Part shown: positions 40,214 through 49,664 of the stretch, piece by piece
Numbering within the stretch: position 1 is the stretch's first letter
Layout of the letters: every line of letters begins with the position of its first letter
From: Neptuniibacter halophilus
GTDB taxonomy: Bacteria; Pseudomonadota; Gammaproteobacteria; Pseudomonadales; Balneatricaceae
Reading direction: 5' to 3'
Length of the DNA: 64,000 bases
NCBI RefSeq assembly: GCF_030295765.1
Contig: NZ_AP027292.1
Span: forward strand, 2,294,001 to 2,358,000
Notes under the pieces: model-generated
Seen by the model: only the letters and a program-made list of their open reading frames with translations
Database searches by the model: none
Told to the model about the DNA's origin: nothing
Position numbers and translations under genes: made by a program

Positions 40214-41716
40214 ATGTCTGATAACACTCAGAAACAAGATGATAACCGCCTGATTGCGGAGCGCCGGGAAAAACTGAGCGCCCTGCGTGAAGAGGGTAAC
40301 GCGTTCCCGAATACTTTCCGTCGTGACAGCTATGCCCAGGACCTGCAGGCAGAATATGGCGATAAGAGTAAGGAAGAGCTGGAAGCTGCGGCTATCAAGG
40401 TAAGCATCGCCGGACGTGTGATGCTGAACCGCGGTGCCTTTGGTGTCATTCAGGATATGACCGGCCGGGTTCAGTTCTATGTGAACAAAGAAGCGCGCAA
40501 GTTTGCGAAAAGCCTGGATCTGGGCGATATCATCGGTGTTACCGGTGTGCTGCACAAGTCCGGCAAAGGCGACCTGTACGTTGATATGGGTGAATACCAG
40601 CTACTGACCAAAAACCTGCGCCCGCTGCCAGATAAGCATAAGGGTCTGCAGGACACTGAGATCCGTTATCGCCAGCGTTATGTTGATCTGATCACCAATG
40701 ACGAATCACGTAAGGTTTTTGAAACCCGTTCCCGGATTGTCTCCGGTATTCGCAGCTACCTGACTGAGCGTCGCTTCATCGAGGCAGAAACCCCGATGCT
40801 GCAGGTGATTCCCGGTGGTGCATCTGCGCGTCCGTTTATCACTCACCACAATGCGCTGGACCGCGATATGTACCTGCGTATTGCGCCTGAGCTGTACCTG
40901 AAGCGTCTTGTGGTCGGTGGCTTTGAGCGCGTGTTCGAGATCAACCGTAACTTCCGTAATGAAGGTTTGTCGACTCGTCACAATCCTGAGTTTACGATGA
41001 TCGAGTTCTACCAGGCTTACGCCGATTACCGTGATCTGATGGATCTGACCGAAGATATGCTGCGCACGGTTGCACAGGATGTTCTGGGTACCACTACGAT
41101 CGTTAACACCGTGCGTAACGAAGCGGGCGATGTGCTGGAAACCTTCGAATACGATCTTTCTAAGCCGTTCCTGCGTCTGAGTGTGTTCGATTCTATTCTT
41201 CACTTTAACGAAGATATCACGGCTGAAGCACTGGCTGATGAGCACGCCGCGCGACAGATTGCGCAACGTCTGGATATCGATGTTAAGGATAGCTGGGGGC
41301 TGGGCAAGGTGCAGATTGAGATCTTCGAGAAGACCGTTGAGCATCGTCTGCAGCAGCCGACTTTTATCACCGAATACCCGACCGAAGTCTCTCCGCTGGC
41401 GCGTCGCAGCGACGATAACCCGTTCGTAACTGACCGCTTTGAGTTCTTTGTTGGTGGTCGTGAACTGGCGAACGGTTTCTCCGAGTTGAACGACTCTGAA
41501 GATCAGGCGGAACGTTTCCAGCAGCAGGTTGCTGAAAAGGATGCGGGTGATGATGAAGCGATGCACTACGATGCCGACTACATCAACGCACTGGAATACG
41601 GTCTGCCACCGACCGCTGGTGAAGGTATTGGTATCGACCGTCTGGTAATGCTGTTTACTGATTCTCCGTCGATCCGTGACGTCATTCTGTTCCCGGCGAT
41701 GCGCCCGCGCGGTTAA
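40214..41716 (+). CDS. lysS: Lysyl-tRNA synthetase (class II)
   Basis: 500 residues. An N-terminal OB-fold anticodon-binding domain ([20 protein letters not shown]) precedes the class II core with motif 2 ([20 protein letters not shown]) and motif 3 ([19 protein letters not shown]). It attaches lysine to tRNA-Lys in the cytoplasm. It follows prfB by 31 bp and is probably in the same transcript. A strong GC-rich hairpin lies just downstream. Confidence 0.98.
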   Translation: MSDNTQKQDDNRLIAERREKLSALREEGNAFPNTFRRDSYAQDLQAEYGDKSKEELEAAAIKVSIAGRVMLNRGAFGVIQDMTGRVQFYVNKEARKFAKSLDLGDIIGVTGVLHKSGKGDLYVDMGEYQLLTKNLRPLPDKHKGLQDTEIRYRQRYVDLITNDESRKVFETRSRIVSGIRSYLTERRFIEAETPMLQVIPGGASARPFITHHNALDRDMYLRIAPELYLKRLVVGGFERVFEINRNFRNEGLSTRHNPEFTMIEFYQAYADYRDLMDLTEDMLRTVAQDVLGTTTIVNTVRNEAGDVLETFEYDLSKPFLRLSVFDSILHFNEDITAEALADEHAARQIAQRLDIDVKDSWGLGKVQIEIFEKTVEHRLQQPTFITEYPTEVSPLARRSDDNPFVTDRFEFFVGGRELANGFSELNDSEDQAERFQQQVAEKDAGDDEAMHYDADYINALEYGLPPTAGEGIGIDRLVMLFTDSPSIRDVILFPAMRPRG

Positions 41717-41729
41717 TCCGCCATTTACT

Positions 41730-41754
41730 CTCGTCGCCCCGTCGGGGCGGCGAG
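41730..41754. terminator. GC-rich hairpin after lysS
   Basis: An 11-bp stem with one wobble (41730-41740 with 41744-41754, core CGTCGCCCC/GGGGCGGCG) and a 3-nt loop, 13 bp after the lysS stop. No T-run follows, so termination may need other factors. Confidence 0.55.
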
Positions 41755-41865
41755 CGTTCCAACCGATCATCCTCTCCTCGATTCATCTTTCCCTTTTCGG
41801 GTAAATCTGTTTCTTTTTTGTTCATATCTTCAAATTTATCTCTCTGAATTTATTAATTTTTATAT

Positions 41866-41883
41866 CTGTTTGGTACCAAACAG
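41866..41883. promoter_or_regulatory. 18-bp perfect palindrome
   Basis: CTGTTTGGTACCAAACAG, a perfect 18-bp dyad in the AT-rich spacer (41755-42038), 155 bp upstream of the hybrid-kinase gene. The half-site spacing differs from a LexA box. Candidate operator for an unknown regulator. The rest of this roughly 320-bp spacer shows no gene. Confidence 0.55.
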
Positions 41884-42038
41884 GGCTTGTTCTTTGTTTG
41901 AAAATTGCAGGGAAGGAGTAGACATACCTAATACAAGGACTATAATTTTTTGCAGTTATTTGGCTTTTGTTTTTAATGGCTGCGCCAACAATCCATTAAG
42001 TCAGATAGTAAAAGTTGTTTATCTGAGGTAACTGGCTT

Positions 42039-44681
42039 ATGTCTCAACTCCTGCCTTCTACGGAATCTTATGAAGCTCAAAGACTGATCGAGTTACAGCG
42101 TCTTGAAATACTCGATACCCCGCCTGAAGAGTGCTTCGATAATCTCACTGAACTGGCCTCAGGCATCTTTGATATGCCAACTGCGCTGGTGTCTCTGGTT
42201 GATGATGACCGGCTCTGGTTTAAGTCGCGTTTTGGTCTGGAGATCAGTCAGGCGGGGCGACATCTCTCGTTCTGTTCCTATGTGGTGGCGACCGCTGAAC
42301 CATTGATTGTAGAGAATGCGCAACTTGACTGGCGCTTCAGGGATAGCTCACTGGTAACGGATGAGCCCTGCATACGCTTTTATGCAGGTATACCCCTTTG
42401 CTCACCTAAAGGGTATGTGCTGGGAACCTTGAATGTTATTGATTACCAGCCGCGGACTCTGTCTGATGCAGCGCTGGAGCACCTGAAGATGCTGGCAAAG
42501 CAAGCCGAGCAGATGTTGTTGATGCATGGACAGAGGCAGCAGTTATTGAAGGATATGGAGGGTAAATTTCGCAGCAGTGCCCGGTATAGGGCGATTATTG
42601 AAGGGGCCGGTGCGGGAATTATCAGGACGAACTTTGCGGGGATTATGCTGGAGGTCAACCCGTCGGTTGAGACGCTGCTGGGGTACAAACCCGAAGAGCT
42701 GATCGGGCGCCGAATAGAGATGCTCATGCCTGAAAAGTGGGCCTGTGAGCACGCCCGTTATATGAACAGTTATATGAAAACCGGCCGGGCCCGGGTTATC
42801 GGGAAAGGTCGGGAGGTTTCTGCGCTGCATCGGGAAGGGTATGAAATACCGGTGCATCTGGCGGTGAGTGAGGTGGTGTACCCGAGTGGGCAGAAGCAGA
42901 AGGAGAGCCGGGAATTTATCGGCATTCTGTCAGATCTCCGGGATGTATACAGCGCCCGCGAGCGGGAGCATAAGGAGCGTGCCCTGCTGCGTGTGCTGCA
43001 TCAGGGACTGACAGATTATCATGCGTTGTTGTCAGGAAACACTTTATGGGGGTTTCTTAAAAATGCGCTGGTCGAACTGACTGGTAGTCAGTATGCCCTG
43101 ATCGGCGAAGTGCAGAGCAGGGAGGGGCAGCCGACTCTGAAGGTTCATGCAGTGACTGATCTGTCATGGAATGAGGAATCCAAACAGCTTATGGCGAAGC
43201 TGGTGAGCGGTGATATGCAGCTTACCAATCCGGAGAGCATGCTGGGACGGGTCTTTGCCGGTGGTGAGGTGGTTCTGAGCAATGACCTGCTGAATGACGC
43301 CAAACAGGGTGATATGCCGCCGGGCCATCCCGTGTTAAACCGCTATATCGGGGTGCCGATCATTGATCGTGGCGAGGTGATTGGGATGTATGCAGTGGCC
43401 AACGCAGATGAGGATTATGACCTTTCAATGGTGGAGTGGTTGCAACCGTTTACATCGACCTGTGCACTGCTGATCAATCTTTATCGGCAGTTAAATCATC
43501 AGGCTGAATTTATGCAGGGTCTCGAGGGAGCGCGTGAACAGGCTGAGCAGGCGAATAAGGCGAAAACCGAGTTTCTTTCCTCCATGAGCCATGAGTTGCG
43601 TACACCCCTGAACTCGATTCTTGGTTTTGCGCAGTTGCTGCAGTTTGGCAAAGACCCCCTTGCGCAGCCGCAGCTATGTCAGGTTGAGCAGATCCGGCAA
43701 AGCGGGCAGCACCTGCTGGATCTGATTAATGAAGTGCTGGATCTGGCCTCAATTGAGTCAGGTTATATGCATCTGTCTCCGCAGTCGATCGAGGTCAACA
43801 AGATCTGTGCCGAAGTCTGTGAGCTGCTGCAGCCCATGGCAGAGCAGTATCAGGTAACGCTGGTTGCTCACCCGTGCCTGAACGAACGGCTGATATTTGC
43901 GGATTACATCCGGGTTAAGCAGATACTCCTGAATCTGGGGAGCAACGGGATCAAATATAACCGCCTCGGCGGGGAGGTGAGCTTCTCCTGCGAAGAGAGG
44001 GGTAAACAGCTCAGGATTAAGGTTCAGGATACTGGTGTGGGAATACCCGAGGAAAAGCTCAATCTGCTTTTTCAGCCCTTTAATCGTCTTGGCGCGGAGT
44101 CCGGCCCGATCGAGGGCACGGGCGTCGGGCTGGCCCTGACTCATAAACTGGTAACCCTGATGGGCGGTGATATTGGCGTTAAAGCGAACCCGGAAGGGGG
44201 CAGTGAGTTCTGGTTTGAACTGCCGGGGACGGATCATCTGTGTGCCCTGCAGGAAGCTGCGGAGATGCCGGAAAGTGCGCTGACTGCAGATGTAGAAGGC
44301 GTACACCGGGTTCTGTATATCGAAGATAATCCTGCCAACCGAAGCCTGATGGAGGCAGTGTTTGCCGAGCTGGATTATTGCGCATTGTGCTGTGCCCCTG
44401 ACGCGGAGCAGGGAATTGAAAAGGCGCTGGAACAGCCGCCTGCGCTGATATTAATGGATATTGATCTGCCGGGTATGTGTGGAATCAGCGCGCAAACGAT
44501 CCTGAAAAATAACCCTTTGACTGAGCATGTGCCCATTGTTGCCGTGACTGCAGGCGTAACAGAACAGGAGCGCCGGCAGGCCAGTACGGCAGGTTTTGCC
44601 GCGTACCTGACTAAGCCGCTGGATATCACCCGGTTGACCCGGACCATCCGCCACCTGTTATCCGGGAGCGCGCAGCAATGA
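42039..44681 (+). CDS. Hybrid sensor histidine kinase (GAF-PAS-GAF-HisKA-HATPase-REC)
   Basis: 880 residues, no membrane helices. Domains: GAF (about 20-160), PAS (about 178-300; AIIEGAGAGIIRTNFAGIML), a second GAF (about 325-485), HisKA with His 518 (SMSHELRTPLNSILGF), HATPase (about 625-730; QDTGVGIP, GTGVGLAL) and a C-terminal receiver with Asp 807 (LILMDIDLPGMCG) and Lys 859. A cytoplasmic sensor for small ligands, light or redox state. It overlaps by 4 bp the next gene, a REC-EAL protein, which is its likely phosphorylation partner. A perfect palindrome lies in the upstream spacer. Confidence 0.94.
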   Translation: MSQLLPSTESYEAQRLIELQRLEILDTPPEECFDNLTELASGIFDMPTALVSLVDDDRLWFKSRFGLEISQAGRHLSFCSYVVATAEPLIVENAQLDWRFRDSSLVTDEPCIRFYAGIPLCSPKGYVLGTLNVIDYQPRTLSDAALEHLKMLAKQAEQMLLMHGQRQQLLKDMEGKFRSSARYRAIIEGAGAGIIRTNFAGIMLEVNPSVETLLGYKPEELIGRRIEMLMPEKWACEHARYMNSYMKTGRARVIGKGREVSALHREGYEIPVHLAVSEVVYPSGQKQKESREFIGILSDLRDVYSAREREHKERALLRVLHQGLTDYHALLSGNTLWGFLKNALVELTGSQYALIGEVQSREGQPTLKVHAVTDLSWNEESKQLMAKLVSGDMQLTNPESMLGRVFAGGEVVLSNDLLNDAKQGDMPPGHPVLNRYIGVPIIDRGEVIGMYAVANADEDYDLSMVEWLQPFTSTCALLINLYRQLNHQAEFMQGLEGAREQAEQANKAKTEFLSSMSHELRTPLNSILGFAQLLQFGKDPLAQPQLCQVEQIRQSGQHLLDLINEVLDLASIESGYMHLSPQSIEVNKICAEVCELLQPMAEQYQVTLVAHPCLNERLIFADYIRVKQILLNLGSNGIKYNRLGGEVSFSCEERGKQLRIKVQDTGVGIPEEKLNLLFQPFNRLGAESGPIEGTGVGLALTHKLVTLMGGDIGVKANPEGGSEFWFELPGTDHLCALQEAAEMPESALTADVEGVHRVLYIEDNPANRSLMEAVFAELDYCALCCAPDAEQGIEKALEQPPALILMDIDLPGMCGISAQTILKNNPLTEHVPIVAVTAGVTEQERRQASTAGFAAYLTKPLDITRLTRTIRHLLSGSAQQ

Positions 44682-46432
44682 ACGTTACGGCTTCAACCTG
44701 CATGACTGCCGCCATTATGATCGTGGACGATAATCCGGTTAATGTGCAGTTGTTGCAGGTATTACTGGAAGATGAGGGGTACCGGAAGATCGAAGGGATC
44801 ACCCAGCCTCTGCAGGTGGAACAGCGGGTGATTGAAAACCGGCCGGATCTGATCCTGCTGGATGTGCGGATGCCGCGGCTCAATGGTCTGGAACTGATGA
44901 AAAGGTTAATGCAGTCACTGGGTGCTGATATGCCGCCGGTGATCTTTCTGACGGCCCAGATAGATGAGGATACCCGTCATCAGGCTCTGTCTCTGGGGGC
45001 GCATGACTTTCTGACGAAACCGTTTAATCATCAGGAAGTGATGCAGCGCATCCGGAATATACTTCAGCGGAATTCGCTGAAAATGGAATACCGGGCGCGG
45101 GCTGAACTGATGGAGACGCTAGTACGCCAGCGCACGGTGGAGCTGGAGAAGCTTTCACGGCAGGATCCTGCAACGGCCTTACCCAATCGGCGGGCGCTGC
45201 TCGAAATGCTGCAACAGACCCGGCAGAACCGGCAACCTGTCGTTGTCTACATGATCTCGGTGCAGGGGGTGGAACAGGCCGCCATGTTGCATGGGCTTTC
45301 AGCCGCGGAGGAGCTGGTCAACCTGATCTCTGAGCGCCTGAACCGGCAGGTGAACGGGAGTGATCTGCTTGGGGTCTGGAGTAGTTCAGATTGGGTGCTG
45401 GTCGATCAGAGCCAGGTGAATGGTGACGCTGAGCAACGTTCGCAGCAGTTACTGCAGCAGTTTAATAAACCCTTCTGGGTGCAGAGCCGGCAACTGCATG
45501 TTCAGGTCAAAATTGGTATCGCTCATTCCCGTGGTGATCATTCTCCGGAGCAACTGATGAGAATGGCTGCCCTGGCTTTGCCTGAACAGCAGGGGCGCAG
45601 CCGGGAATATGCACTGGAAATTGATCATGCCTTAACCCGCTCAGGGCGGGTGCATGAAGCCCTGAAGCAGGCGGTGGCCCGGCGGGAACTGAGCCTGATG
45701 TTTCAGCCTAAGGTGGATCTGAACAGTGGCTATATGGTTGGGGCAGAGGTGTTACTGCGTTGGAACAGCGCCGAGTTTAGCTGGGTTTCACCGGCTGAGT
45801 TTATTCCTCTGGCAGAATCCGGTGGCGAGATTATTGAGCTGGGAAATTGGGTCATTCAGCAGGCATTGGGTTGCCTGAGCCGTTGGCGCAGTAAGCGTTT
45901 GGTTCCCGAGGATTTTTCACTGGCCATTAATGTGTCTGCCAATCAACTGATGCAGGAGGATTTTGCAATCCGCCTAGAAGAACAGATCGTTCGCTTCGGA
46001 ATACCCGCTGAAAGGGTTGAAGTTGAGGTGACCGAATCCGGTCTGATGAAAAACATGCAGATGGCCTCTGACCAGTTGAGCCAGCTCAATCGCGCGGGAG
46101 TCGGCATCGCCATTGATGATTTTGGTACAGGCTACTCTTCCCTGTCGTACCTGAAAGCGTTGCCGGTCTCGGTGTTGAAGATAGACCGGTCGTTTGTGCG
46201 TGAATTGCATAACAGTTTGCAGGATCAGCGTCTGGTCGAAACCGTAATATCTATGGCCGGTCATTTTGGCTTTAAAACGGTCGCCGAAGGGGTTGAGCAA
46301 GCCGCTCAGCTGGAGCTTCTGCGGCGGATCGGTTGTCACCTGATTCAGGGGTACTTCCTCTCGCCCCCGCTGGTCGAAGATGAACTGCATAATCGGGTTT
46401 TTACGCCGTTATACAGCTCTTTGGTCAGTTAA
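44678..46432 (+). CDS. Response regulator with degenerate GGDEF and EAL domain
   Basis: 584 residues. A receiver domain (about 12-130) with Asp 62 (LILLDVRMPRLNG) and Lys 114 is followed by a GGDEF-like domain in which the signature is replaced by WSSSDW (234-239), so it cannot make c-di-GMP. The EAL domain (about 325-580) keeps EVL at 357-359, INVSANQ, EVTES, AIDDFGTGYSSL, VLKIDRSF, VAEGVEQ and IQGYFLS, so c-di-GMP hydrolysis is likely. Overlap with the upstream kinase gene indicates a kinase-controlled phosphodiesterase. Confidence 0.93.
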   Translation: MNVTASTCMTAAIMIVDDNPVNVQLLQVLLEDEGYRKIEGITQPLQVEQRVIENRPDLILLDVRMPRLNGLELMKRLMQSLGADMPPVIFLTAQIDEDTRHQALSLGAHDFLTKPFNHQEVMQRIRNILQRNSLKMEYRARAELMETLVRQRTVELEKLSRQDPATALPNRRALLEMLQQTRQNRQPVVVYMISVQGVEQAAMLHGLSAAEELVNLISERLNRQVNGSDLLGVWSSSDWVLVDQSQVNGDAEQRSQQLLQQFNKPFWVQSRQLHVQVKIGIAHSRGDHSPEQLMRMAALALPEQQGRSREYALEIDHALTRSGRVHEALKQAVARRELSLMFQPKVDLNSGYMVGAEVLLRWNSAEFSWVSPAEFIPLAESGGEIIELGNWVIQQALGCLSRWRSKRLVPEDFSLAINVSANQLMQEDFAIRLEEQIVRFGIPAERVEVEVTESGLMKNMQMASDQLSQLNRAGVGIAIDDFGTGYSSLSYLKALPVSVLKIDRSFVRELHNSLQDQRLVETVISMAGHFGFKTVAEGVEQAAQLELLRRIGCHLIQGYFLSPPLVEDELHNRVFTPLYSSLVS

Positions 46433-46480
46433 CCGAACCGCGCATGGTTGTTGGACATCATTTGTCGCTACAATAGGGTG

Positions 46481-46921
46481 ATGAATAGGTTGTTCACTAT
46501 CGAAAAGCGCGAGATACCTCATAAACGCTGGTTGAGTATCAGCCTGCGCACGCTTCACCTGATCGGCATGGCTGGCCTCGCGGGTGCGCACCTCTATAAG
46601 CAACCGCCGGAGAGCTGGTTGCCCTTCCTTCTGCTGACGATTATCAGCGGGTTGCTGATGGCTGCCATGGAGATTTACAGTCATCCGATATGGTTAATTC
46701 AGATGCGTGGCACCGCGATCGGCATCAAATTGCTGCTGCTGTCGACGCTGATCTGGTGGTTTGATCAGCCCAATGCGGTGATCTATCTTCTGGCGATTAT
46801 CATTTCCGCTATCGTCTCCCATGCCCCGGGCCGACTGAGGTATTATTCCCTCTGGCATCGCCGGGTAATTCTCGATCCTGTTGAGTTAATGCCCGGTGAA
46901 ATAAAGGATTGTGGCGGATAA
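46481..46921 (+). CDS. Hypothetical membrane protein
   Basis: 146 residues from ATG 46481 (a TTG eleven codons earlier is also open). Three to four hydrophobic helices ([68 protein letters not shown]) with a conserved-looking basic N-terminus [15 protein letters not shown]. The final cytoplasmic tail contains [13 protein letters not shown] do not recognise a family; histidines in helix 1 and after helix 4 recall small haem or metal membrane proteins, but this is weak. It ends 8 bp before the ung start, so it likely shares a transcript with ung. Confidence 0.7.
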   Translation: MNRLFTIEKREIPHKRWLSISLRTLHLIGMAGLAGAHLYKQPPESWLPFLLLTIISGLLMAAMEIYSHPIWLIQMRGTAIGIKLLLLSTLIWWFDQPNAVIYLLAIIISAIVSHAPGRLRYYSLWHRRVILDPVELMPGEIKDCGG

Positions 46922-46929
46922 GGTCAACG

Positions 46930-47622
46930 ATGGCACTAGAACACGCACCCGACTGGCAGGCAGCGCTGGCGGAACAGTTTGAGCAGCCCTACATGCAGCA
47001 GCTCGAGGCTTTTCTGCAACAGCAGAAAGCAGAGCGCAAGATTATTTATCCGCCCTCGGATAACTGGTTTCGTGCACTGGAAGTAACACCGCTGGATCAG
47101 GTCAGGGTGGTCATTCTTGGGCAGGATCCCTATCACCAGCCGGGGCAGGCACATGGTTTGTGCTTCTCGGTGTTGCCCGGGATAAAAGTTCCCCCCTCGC
47201 TGGTTAATATCTACAAAGAGCTTAAAGCTGATCTGGATATTGAACCGGTCAGTCACGGTTATCTGGAGAGCTGGGCAAGGCAGGGCGTGTTGCTGCTGAA
47301 CAGTGTGCTTACCGTTGAGCAGAGTCAGGCCGGGTCACATCAGGGTAAAGGCTGGGAGCTGTTTACCGATCAGGTGATCAGTCTGATTAACCGGCATTGT
47401 GAGCATGTGGTGTTTATGCTCTGGGGGAGTTACGCCCAGAAAAAAGGCGCCACGATCGACGCTGACCGGCATCTGGTTCTGAAAGCTCCGCACCCCTCTC
47501 CGTTATCCGCGCATCGTGGTTTTTTGGGCTGTCAGCACTTCAGTCAGGCTAATCAGTACCTGCAAAGTGTCGGCCGGGAACCGATTCAGTGGCAGTTACC
47601 CGCGCAGCCTGATTCTGAATAG
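46930..47622 (+). CDS. ung: Uracil-DNA glycosylase
   Basis: 230 residues from ATG 46930. The catalytic water-activating motif [18 protein letters not shown] with Asp 66 and the DNA-intercalation motif [18 protein letters not shown] are both intact, as in family-1 UDGs. It removes uracil from DNA in base-excision repair. The gene is convergent with ygfZ, with a strong inverted repeat between them. Confidence 0.97.
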   Translation: MALEHAPDWQAALAEQFEQPYMQQLEAFLQQQKAERKIIYPPSDNWFRALEVTPLDQVRVVILGQDPYHQPGQAHGLCFSVLPGIKVPPSLVNIYKELKADLDIEPVSHGYLESWARQGVLLLNSVLTVEQSQAGSHQGKGWELFTDQVISLINRHCEHVVFMLWGSYAQKKGATIDADRHLVLKAPHPSPLSAHRGFLGCQHFSQANQYLQSVGREPIQWQLPAQPDSE

Positions 47623-47644
47623 CTCAGTAGGGAAAAGCAGAGCT

Positions 47645-47678
47645 GAATACCGGCACAGTGACTACAGCGCCGGTATTC
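47645..47678. terminator. Hairpin between convergent ung and ygfZ
   Basis: GAATACCGGC/GCCGGTATTC, perfect 10-bp arms (47645-47654 with 47669-47678) with a 14-nt loop. No T-run, but the position fits a shared transcript end. Confidence 0.55.
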
Positions 47679-47690
47679 TGTGGTGCTCGA

Positions 47691-48707
47691 TTATTTCGGC
47701 TCAAACAGTTTGGGGTCGAGCGGGTAGGGCAGGGTTTGCAGTTCCAGCGCGGCGCTGCCAATCTGCAGATCACCTGCTTCTGCCAGTGTCTTGGTGATGA
47801 CCGCCAGCAGGCGATAACGATTTTCTCCGCAGGGAGCTGCCATGACGACCAGACCGGCGTTGGGTTTGTCCGGGCTGCTGATGGCTGTGCCGGGTAACGG
47901 GCGTTTGTCGCTGCTGATCTCTGCCAGATACATCGGTTTCTTGAGCTGGCCACGATGCTGCAGCCGGGTCACAATCTCCTGACCGGTATAGCAGCCCTTA
48001 TTGAAGCTGACACCACGCAGCGCCTGGAAGTTGGTCATCTGCGGGATAAACGCTTCCTGAGTCGCGCTGTAGAGATCGGGAATTGCCGCATCGATTTCGC
48101 TCAGCAGCCAGTTATCCGTAGCGCCGATGGCGACTTCGTCAGGCAGGTGTCTGAGGATTTCGCAAAGGCTTTCGCTCTCCATCCAGATTTCAAACCGATT
48201 GCCCGGAACCCGGACTACCCGGCCATTGCTCAGTGAAAGGGTGCCATCATCTTCACTGGGGGCCCGGTCGAACAGTTTCTCGATTAAGGCTTCTGCACCC
48301 GGGCCGGTAATGCCTACGCCGCTGAGTGTGTCGGAGACTTCAGTTGCTTCGGCTTTGGAGAAGATAATGTACTTCTTCAGGTTGTTAACCGCTGTGTCAA
48401 AGATCTCGTGGTTCATACGTAGCCAGACGGCATCGTCAGCGGCTTTGATTACACGGAACAGGCTCAGCATATGGCCCTTAATATTACAGTGGGCGCCAAG
48501 GCAGCTGCCACGGCTGAATACCTGCTGCATATCGCAGGTCAACTGACCCTGAAGAAATTTCTCCGTATCGGGGCCTTTTACAGAAAGTACGCGCTGGTGA
48601 ATCAGCGGGATGACCTGAGTGGTGCGGTTGCTGTGGCTCAGCACTGCGTTTTTTTCAGGGTTGAGGGTAATACCTTGTTCTTCTAGCAGGTTAATCAGAG
48701 TGCTCAT
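47691..48707 (-). CDS. ygfZ: tRNA-modifying protein YgfZ
   Basis: 338 residues with the folate-dependent GcvT-like fold and the family signature KGCYTGQEIVTRLQHRG, whose Cys is needed in E. coli. N-terminal landmarks are VKGPDTEKFLQGQLTCDM and CNIKGHMLSLFRV. YgfZ/COG0354 proteins support repair or assembly of certain Fe-S enzymes such as MiaB and use tetrahydrofolate. It is oriented opposite to ung and lies about 70 bp downstream of psd's stop on the same strand side. Confidence 0.94.
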   Translation of the reverse strand: MSTLINLLEEQGITLNPEKNAVLSHSNRTTQVIPLIHQRVLSVKGPDTEKFLQGQLTCDMQQVFSRGSCLGAHCNIKGHMLSLFRVIKAADDAVWLRMNHEIFDTAVNNLKKYIIFSKAEATEVSDTLSGVGITGPGAEALIEKLFDRAPSEDDGTLSLSNGRVVRVPGNRFEIWMESESLCEILRHLPDEVAIGATDNWLLSEIDAAIPDLYSATQEAFIPQMTNFQALRGVSFNKGCYTGQEIVTRLQHRGQLKKPMYLAEISSDKRPLPGTAISSPDKPNAGLVVMAAPCGENRYRLLAVITKTLAEAGDLQIGSAALELQTLPYPLDPKLFEPK

Positions 48708-48776
48708 TGTTTTTCTTCGTACCTACTTCAGGGATCCGCAGGGCGACGGTATCGCCCGGCGGACAGTATGAGGTTA

Positions 48777-49664
48777 TCAGTCAGCAGAGGTCGGGGTGGT
48801 GGCCGGGCTGGCAATCGACTCACCCAGACGGACCGGACTGCAGGCTTGTAACTGATCGTCCCAGTTAATCCGGTTGTTCGCAAACAACAGAATAACCGTA
48901 GAGCCCAGTTTAAAGCGACCCATTTCAGCGCCCTTCTCTAACACGACGGGCTCGGCTGTCTGATTATTAAATGGGGTGTGAATCGGTTTTTTCAAGCGCG
49001 GAGCTTCTTGTCCGCCCCAGACGGTTTCAATACCGGCAACGATCATGGCACCGACCAGAATCATGGCCATGGGGCCGTGTTCGGTATCGAAGTAGGCAAT
49101 CAGACGTTCGTTACGCGCAAACAACTGCTCAACGCCCTCTGCCGTGGTCTGGTTCACGGAGAATAGATCGCCGGGAACGTAGGTGGTATGGGTCAGGGTG
49201 CCCGTCAGTGGCATATGAACCCGGTGGTAATCACGCGGTGACAGATAGATGGTGGCAAAATTACCGTTGATGAACTGAGTTGCCCGCTCCTGATCGCCAC
49301 CGAGCAGTGTACTGAGTCCGTAGCCACGGCTTTTTGCCTGGAAAACGCGGCCGTGTTCAATCGCGCCTAACTGGCTGATTGCACCATCGGCCGGGCTGAC
49401 AACGGCGCCGGGTGTGTTGCAGACAGGGCGTGCATCATCCTTCAGCTCGCGGGTGAAAAAGGCGTTGAAGCTCGGGTAGTTGGTCGCAATGGGTTCCCGG
49501 GCTTCAGTCATGTTGATCTGATACTTTTTGGCGAACCAGCGAATAAATGTGTTTTTTACCCAGGGGTTAGTGCAGTCTGCGATCCGTCCTACCAGACGGG
49601 AAAGCAGGTGCTGCGGAACCATATGCTGGAACAGGATAAACAGGTTGTCTTTAACGTTTTTCAT
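48777..49664 (-). CDS. psd: Phosphatidylserine decarboxylase
   Basis: 295 residues from ATG 49664. The self-cleavage site LGST is at 253-256, where Ser 255 becomes the pyruvoyl group; Asp 93 (SPADGAI) and His 150 (RVHMPLTG) complete the processing triad. The enzyme makes phosphatidylethanolamine in the inner membrane. Its start codon overlaps the stop codon of the upstream rhodanese gene by one base, so the two are translationally coupled. Confidence 0.97.
   Translation of the reverse strand: MKNVKDNLFILFQHMVPQHLLSRLVGRIADCTNPWVKNTFIRWFAKKYQINMTEAREPIATNYPSFNAFFTRELKDDARPVCNTPGAVVSPADGAISQLGAIEHGRVFQAKSRGYGLSTLLGGDQERATQFINGNFATIYLSPRDYHRVHMPLTGTLTHTTYVPGDLFSVNQTTAEGVEQLFARNERLIAYFDTEHGPMAMILVGAMIVAGIETVWGGQEAPRLKKPIHTPFNNQTAEPVVLEKGAEMGRFKLGSTVILLFANNRINWDDQLQACSPVRLGESIASPATTPTSAD

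Noticed and set aside
41866..41883. LexA box
   Set aside because: CTGT and ACAG are separated by 10 bases; the gammaproteobacterial LexA site needs 8.
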